Source: JBDIBA01 sp039812705 (lineage in GTDB: Bacteria > Actinomycetota > Acidimicrobiia > Acidimicrobiales > JBBSGY01). Taken from it: a stretch of DNA of 64,000 nt. The notes under the pieces were generated by a model. That model ran no database searches, was not told where the DNA came from, and was given only the letters and a program-made list of their open reading frames with translations. Position 1 is the stretch's first letter. The number at the start of each line of letters is the position of its first letter. The DNA lies in assembly GCA_039812705.1 (NCBI GenBank), contig JBDIBA010000004.1:1-64000 (forward strand), written 5' to 3'. The position numbers and the translations under genes are program-made. Positions 60,011 through 64,000 of this stretch are shown piece by piece.

Positions 60011-61075
60011 GTGAACATGGCAGCGCAGAACAATTACATCGCCGTAATCAAAGTGGTTGGCGTAGGTGGCGGTGGTGTCAACGCCGTCAATCGAATGATC
60101 GATGCAGGTCTCAAGGGTGTTGAATTCATTGCCGTCAACACTGACTCTCAAGCACTGCTTTTGAGTGACGCTGATGTGAAGATTGACATCGGTCGTCAGC
60201 TGACTCGAGGGTTGGGCGCCGGTAGCGATCCCGTTGTTGGTCGCAAGGCTGCCGAAGACCACCGAGACGAGTTGGAAGAGGCGCTCAAGGGTGCCGACAT
60301 GATCTTCATCACGGCCGGCAAGGGTGGCGGCACAGGTACCGGCGCTGCTCCCGTTGTTGCCGAGATTGCCAAGAGCCAAGGCGCGTTGACCATTGGTGTG
60401 GTCACCCGCCCGTTCAGCTTCGAAGGTCGCCGCCGCGCCCTTCAGGCAGAAACCGGCATCCAAAACCTCAAAGACGCTGTCGACACACTCATCACAATCC
60501 CCAACGATCGTCTGTTGTCGGTCAGCAATGACAAGACCTCCATGCTCAACGCCTTCAAGATGGCTGACGAGGTTCTGCTCCAAGGTGTCCAGGGCATCAC
60601 CGACCTGATCACCACACCGGGCCTCATCAACACCGACTTTGCAGACGTCAAGATGGTTATGAGCAACGCCGGTACGGCAATCATGGGCATCGGCACCGCG
60701 TCGGGCGAGAACCGCGCGTCGCTTGCTGCAAAGGCAGCCATCACCTCTCCACTGCTTGAAGCCAGCATCGATGGCGCCAAGGGCATCCTCCTTAACATCG
60801 CTGGTTCGACAGACCTTGGTCTGTTTGAAGTCAACGAAGCCGCCGAGATCATTCACTCTGCTGCCCACCCAGACGTCAACTTGATCTTCGGACAAGTTGT
60901 CGATGACCAGATGGGTGACGAAGTTCGCGTGACTGTTATTGCAGCTGGTTTCGATCGCTGGGACAACGACGACGATGACTCCAGCGAAAGCCAAGACCTT
61001 GACGACGACGCAAACGTCATTGATCTTCGCGACCGTGACGACGCTGACTTTGACGTTCCGCAGTTCCTTAAGTAA
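60011..61075 (+). CDS. ftsZ: Cell division protein FtsZ
   Basis: A 354-residue tubulin-like GTPase that forms the division ring. IKVVGVGGGGVNAVNRMI, NTDSQAL, TAGKGGGTGTGAAPVVAEIAK (tubulin signature near 100-120), and TDLITTPGLINTDFADVK with the catalytic Asp loop are intact. An Asp-rich linker of about 30 residues ends in DFDVPQFLK, the conserved tail that binds SepF and other partners. The GTG follows GGGGAG; an in-frame ATG at 60017 is an alternative. Confidence 0.97.
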   Translation: MNMAAQNNYIAVIKVVGVGGGGVNAVNRMIDAGLKGVEFIAVNTDSQALLLSDADVKIDIGRQLTRGLGAGSDPVVGRKAAEDHRDELEEALKGADMIFITAGKGGGTGTGAAPVVAEIAKSQGALTIGVVTRPFSFEGRRRALQAETGIQNLKDAVDTLITIPNDRLLSVSNDKTSMLNAFKMADEVLLQGVQGITDLITTPGLINTDFADVKMVMSNAGTAIMGIGTASGENRASLAAKAAITSPLLEASIDGAKGILLNIAGSTDLGLFEVNEAAEIIHSAAHPDVNLIFGQVVDDQMGDEVRVTVIAAGFDRWDNDDDDSSESQDLDDDANVIDLRDRDDADFDVPQFLK

Positions 61076-61093
61076 GCAGCACGGCAACTCGGT

Positions 61094-61849
61094 TTGACTG
61101 TCGTGGTTCAACAAAACGCCGTTGCATTCAGTTGGGAAACCAACAATGCAGCGGCGTTTTGGTCTTCAAAGGCGCTTGGTTCATTGGGTCATCGGCCTCC
61201 ACATGGTGCACATGACGATGCGTGTTGCGGTCCGCTTGCAACCGAAAAGCGCTTGCAGTTCTGGAACGGTCGCCAGATTCCGTGCGCACAGGTGCATGGC
61301 AAAGACGTCGTCGTTGTCGATGCAGCAACAAAGGTTCCAACCGTTGGTGGCGACTCACCTCAAGGCGATGCGTTGGTTACGCGCCAAGCCAACATCGGCC
61401 TTGCAATTGCAACGGCAGACTGTGGTCCGGTTGCGTTGTTTTCAGACCCGGTTGTTGGAGCCGCGCACGCCGGATGGAAGGGCCTTGTTGGCGGAGTCCT
61501 CGGTGCAACGGCAAACGCCATGAGGGAACTGGGTGCACAAGATATTTCTGCAGTCATTGGACCGTGTATCTGTCCGAATTGTTATGAGTTTGATGACCTT
61601 CAGATGTTGAACGCATTCGAGCGTCGTTGGGGCGCCTCTGTGCGCAGAAGCACGAATACCGGCGCGCCATCATTCGACTTGCGCGCAGCCATTGCTTCAG
61701 AGTGCGCGGAACTGGACATTTCGGTTCTCAATGGCGACCGGCTGGACGAAGTTCCATGCACGGCGTGCTCAGAAGGTTTTTTCAGCTACCGCGCTAGAGC
61801 GGAGAAAGGACGCCAATCGATGATTGTCTGGCGCAAAGAACACGCATGA
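61094..61849 (+). CDS. pgeF: Laccase-domain purine nucleoside phosphorylase (PgeF/YlmD family)
   Basis: A 251-residue protein. QVHGKDVVVVDA, GDALVTRQANIGLAIATADCGPVALF, GAAHAGWKGLVGGVL and IGPCICPNCYEF are the DUF152 signatures with the Cys and His zinc ligands. Family members are multicopper-oxidase-like purine nucleoside phosphorylases or adenosine deaminases; E. coli YfiH is linked to muropeptide fidelity. The TTG at 61094 is used; GTG 61103 is also possible. The yggS gene that often follows it in Actinobacteria is absent before sepF. Confidence 0.9.
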   Translation: MTVVVQQNAVAFSWETNNAAAFWSSKALGSLGHRPPHGAHDDACCGPLATEKRLQFWNGRQIPCAQVHGKDVVVVDAATKVPTVGGDSPQGDALVTRQANIGLAIATADCGPVALFSDPVVGAAHAGWKGLVGGVLGATANAMRELGAQDISAVIGPCICPNCYEFDDLQMLNAFERRWGASVRRSTNTGAPSFDLRAAIASECAELDISVLNGDRLDEVPCTACSEGFFSYRARAEKGRQSMIVWRKEHA

Positions 61850-61855
61850 ACGCAC

Positions 61856-61861
61856 TAGGGT
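61856..61861 (+). promoter_or_regulatory. Candidate -10 box for sepF
   Basis: TAGGGT lies 49 bases before the sepF ATG, which has GAGGT about eight bases upstream. No good -35 is visible. Confidence 0.3.
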
Positions 61862-61910
61862 TGAGCGGAGTAGTCGCCGCGAACGTGGCTTGGGGACGTG
61901 AGGTATCGGC

Positions 61911-62444
61911 ATGAGCATCATGCGCAAAGCAATGGTCTTCTTGGGCCTTTCTGACGACGAGTTCGATGACTACGGTCGCGCTGCAAATGCACCTGTCCCG
62001 GAAGGCGGCCAAGTGCAGCGTCAAGCCACCCTTCCCGATTACAGCCGGGGTACCAGTACCATTCGACCGCTTGCTCGCACCGAGGTCCCACAGCCGGCTG
62101 TTGCTGCAACTCGTCCGACGGTTATCCGCCCAGCAGAACCTCGTGAGGTCCACATTCCGCAAACCAACGCCCGCGTTCACGTAATCGAGCCAATCGACTT
62201 TGGCGATGCCCAAGAAATTGGTGATCGCTTGAAGGAGGGCCGCCCCGTTCTGCTTGCACTTGCAGAGGTAGACCCCGCTTTGGGACGTCGCTTGATCGAC
62301 TTTTGCAGTGGCACCACTTATGCAATCGGCGGGTCAATGGAGCGCGCTGCAAAGAACGTTTTCTTGTTGATCCCTCAGGGTGTCGAAGTGTCGCAAGAGG
62401 AAAAGCAACGACTCCGCGAGCGCGGGCTCTACCGAGGCAAATAG
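61911..62444 (+). CDS. sepF: Cell division protein SepF
   Basis: A 177-residue membrane-associated FtsZ anchor. The N-terminal amphipathic helix SIMRKAMVFLGL binds membrane, followed by a flexible Pro/Arg linker. The C-terminal SepF fold (about 85-165) has VHVIEPIDFGDAQEIGDRLKEGRPVLLALAEVDPALGRRLIDFCSGTTYAIGGSMERAAKNVFLLIP. It replaces FtsA in organisms such as this one. Position between ftsZ and yggT/divIVA is standard. Confidence 0.95.
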   Translation: MSIMRKAMVFLGLSDDEFDDYGRAANAPVPEGGQVQRQATLPDYSRGTSTIRPLARTEVPQPAVAATRPTVIRPAEPREVHIPQTNARVHVIEPIDFGDAQEIGDRLKEGRPVLLALAEVDPALGRRLIDFCSGTTYAIGGSMERAAKNVFLLIPQGVEVSQEEKQRLRERGLYRGK

Positions 62445-62448
62445 TTAA

Positions 62449-62712
62449 TTGCACGCACTTGAACTGATTATCCAGGGCTACATGATCATTTGTGTGGCCC
62501 GAGTCGTTTTCAGCTTTCTCCCAGACCTCACAGACACCTCGCCAATTTTTGGCGCTCTGTCCAACCTTGCCTACATGTTGACCGAGCCCGTTTTTGCGAC
62601 AGTCCGTCGGGCCATGCCAAGAGTGGGAGACCTTCCAATCGACTTTTCGCCGATCGTGGTCTTCCTCGGCCTCAACCTGTTGCTAATGATCGTCCGCAGC
62701 CTCCCGGGCTAG
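62449..62712 (+). CDS. YggT family membrane protein
   Basis: An 87-residue protein with two to three hydrophobic segments: a first one near residues 5-22, a central amphipathic stretch LTEPVFATVRRAMPRVG typical of YggT, and a final segment (about 65-84, IVVFLGLNLLLMIV). YggT genes lie between sepF and divIVA in most Actinobacteria and may assist envelope or division functions; the mechanism is unknown. The TTG start lies four bases after the sepF stop. Confidence 0.88.
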   Translation: MHALELIIQGYMIICVARVVFSFLPDLTDTSPIFGALSNLAYMLTEPVFATVRRAMPRVGDLPIDFSPIVVFLGLNLLLMIVRSLPG

Positions 62713-62807
62713 GCGAGTTGTCGGGTAGCCAAACCCCCAGGTCGAGGGCCTGTCAGGCCAGAAAATGTGCTGTTTCAATGGTTATCAAAGCGCAATTTCG
62801 GCTGTAG

Positions 62808-62855
62808 TCACCGCGTACGGTGAACTTTCGGCCATTCGAGGCTAATGTGCGCGTT
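62808..62855 (+). promoter_or_regulatory. divIVA promoter with palindrome
   Basis: TAATGT (62843-62848) lies seven bases before the divIVA ATG, a leaderless layout. About 20 bases upstream, TCACCG (62808-62813) and CGGTGA (62818-62823) form a perfect inverted repeat over the -35 region, a possible operator. Confidence 0.5.
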
Positions 62856-64000
62856 ATGGATCTCAGCGTGCAAGCTCTTCGCGAAGTCACTTTTGCCCCC
62901 AAACGCAATGGTTATGACCCAACCGGCGTCGACGACTTCATTGATGATGTTGTCGCGGGCTTTCAAGAACTGGAAGACAAGCTGCGTGACGCGAACCAGC
63001 GCGCCGAGGCTGCAGAAGCAAAGGCGTCGGCGGCTCCCGTCGACGGAGGGCCAAGCACCGCAATGTCTGCTTCAGACATTGGAAAGATTTGGGAGCGCGC
63101 GGCCGCAGGCGCCGAAGCCACCATGGAAGAAGCACGCTTGGAGGCCTCGCGCATTCTTGACGAGGCGCGCAATAACGCTGCAATTGCTGAGGCTGCAGTT
63201 GAAGACGCGCAAAACGAAGCCGCACGCATCCGCGAAGAGGCTCAAGAAGCTTCACGTCGTCAGCACGAAGAGGCCGTCCAGAGCGCTCGTGCCGAGGCAG
63301 ACAATGTCTTGCGCGCCGCACGCAACGACGCAGAAGGCACGCGTTTGTCTGCATTGCAAGAAGCCGAAGCCGCAATTGGTGCAGCACGCAATGAAGCCGC
63401 CCGTTTGGCAGAACAAGCCCAGGGTCAGCTTCGTGAAGAAGTTTCACAGCTGGAACACGCTCGCGACGAGCTGCGCCGTCAGGTGGACTCGCTAAACGAA
63501 CACATCGAAACCGAACTCGGCCGCGTTCGCGAAACGCTCAACGGTGCCTTGGAAGTTGTCAACCAAACTCAAGTCGGCACGCGCGAGGTTCCGCAAACCC
63601 CGCCGGTCAATGTGCCCGAGGCTCGCTATGCGCAGGGCCCAGAAGCTTTCGGTGAGGTGGCCGGTTTTAGCGCCGCGCAGGCCAACATTGGTGATTCCGC
63701 GGCCGTTGCGGACTACAAGTCGACGCAGCCATCGACGTCAAATGTCGACAACGGTTACGACTTTGATTCCTCAACGGTCGACGTTGCACAAGGCGACGCA
63801 AACGACAACCAAGAGTGGCACCAGGAAAACGAATGGACGCCGTCAAACGCCGACGACGCCAACCAGGGCGCCGATCAATACGCCAGTGCCGGTGCAAACG
63901 ACCAACTGAGCGCCAACGATGCGCAGTCAAGTTGGAACAACGACAACAACACGGTTGAAGACGAGCCATTCAGCGGACGCCACGGTGGTTACGAAGGTGG
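62856..64000 (+). CDS. divIVA: DivIVA/Wag31-type polar coiled-coil protein (3' end outside the window)
   Basis: An open frame of 381 codons with no stop before the window ends. The N terminus VQALREVTFAPKRNGYDPTGVDDFIDDVVAGFQEL is the DivIVA lipid-binding domain (GYDxxxVDxF). Residues about 40-235 are Ala/Glu/Arg-rich heptad-like coiled coil. The rest is an Asn/Asp/Gln-rich linker that is longer than in many relatives. DivIVA marks negatively curved membrane and directs polar growth in Actinobacteria. The ATG at 62856 follows TAATGT by seven bases. Confidence 0.92.
   Translation, partial: MDLSVQALREVTFAPKRNGYDPTGVDDFIDDVVAGFQELEDKLRDANQRAEAAEAKASAAPVDGGPSTAMSASDIGKIWERAAAGAEATMEEARLEASRILDEARNNAAIAEAAVEDAQNEAARIREEAQEASRRQHEEAVQSARAEADNVLRAARNDAEGTRLSALQEAEAAIGAARNEAARLAEQAQGQLREEVSQLEHARDELRRQVDSLNEHIETELGRVRETLNGALEVVNQTQVGTREVPQTPPVNVPEARYAQGPEAFGEVAGFSAAQANIGDSAAVADYKSTQPSTSNVDNGYDFDSSTVDVAQGDANDNQEWHQENEWTPSNADDANQGADQYASAGANDQLSANDAQSSWNNDNNTVEDEPFSGRHGGYEG

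Noticed and set aside
59954..61114. A 386-codon open frame antisense to ftsZ
   Set aside because: It mirrors ftsZ codon periodicity, has no ribosome site and no recognisable domain; ftsZ itself is unmistakable.
1..64000. CRISPR arrays, tRNA or rRNA genes, phage or plasmid modules
   Set aside because: No regularly spaced repeats, T-loop or rRNA-like sequences, integrases, transposases or structural phage genes were seen on either strand.

Overview
The window is a gene-dense bacterial chromosome segment that looks like Actinomycetota, plausibly class Acidimicrobiia. This is inferred from content: FtsK, SepF, DivIVA, FtsZ ending in DVPQFLK, a DUF3040 membrane protein, LexA next to a LysM SOS protein, RNase J, and many GTG/TTG starts. 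I found no rRNA, tRNA, CRISPR array, phage module or transposase. Base composition is moderately G+C rich by eye; I did not compute it. At least 13 genes carry a TAnnnT box 6 to 8 nt before an ATG/GTG, the pattern of leaderless actinobacterial mRNAs.

Layout. 1-4253: end of nusA, ylxR, infB, then a NYN-domain nuclease gene. 4337-7689: an orphan gene convergent with a glycogen debranching enzyme. 7731-15018: translation and RNA genes rbfA-truB-ribF-rpsO-pnp, then an M16 peptidase and dapB. 15052-23790: an acyltransferase/DedA pair, divergent rnj, ftsK, and a minus-strand pair encoding a membrane-anchored protein with three peptidoglycan-hydrolase domains. 23886-29154: thrB, rimO-pgsA-cinA, recA. 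29304-30587: a 1.28-kb segment bounded by 61-bp inverted repeats (outer 26 bp perfect) that holds one AbiEi-like/DUF559 nuclease gene; this is the clearest accessory element. 30674-37146: miaB-miaA-hflX-dapF facing dapE-dapD. 37171-38759: lexA and a divergent LysM protein. 38835-46006: inositol monophosphatase, a polyprenol-phosphate sugar synthase, dinB, DUF3040, and an operon of a small protein, beta-phosphoglucomutase and a GH65 phosphorylase. 46022-48374: prfC and a lipoate ligase diverging from a perfect 19-bp palindrome. 48481-64000: the division and cell-wall cluster mraZ-rsmH-ftsL-ftsI-murE-mraY-ftsW-murG-murC-ftsQ-ftsZ-pgeF-sepF-yggT-divIVA.

How it works together. dapB, dapF, dapD and dapE make meso-diaminopimelate, which MurE (DNPR motif) adds to peptidoglycan precursors. 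MraY, MurG, FtsW and FtsI build and cross-link septal wall under FtsZ/SepF, and DivIVA marks the poles. murF, murD and murB are missing from their usual places. recA, lexA and the LysM gene share one promoter layout, a LexA-type box just upstream of the -10, and form an SOS set that probably arrests division. The debranching enzyme, GH65 phosphorylase and beta-phosphoglucomutase form a route from storage alpha-glucans to glucose 6-phosphate.

Most of the window is conserved core genome. Points worth following up are the inverted-repeat nuclease cassette, the three-domain wall hydrolase, the prfC/lipoate-ligase palindrome, the MraZ operator array, and the doubled LexA-like sites before the LysM gene.
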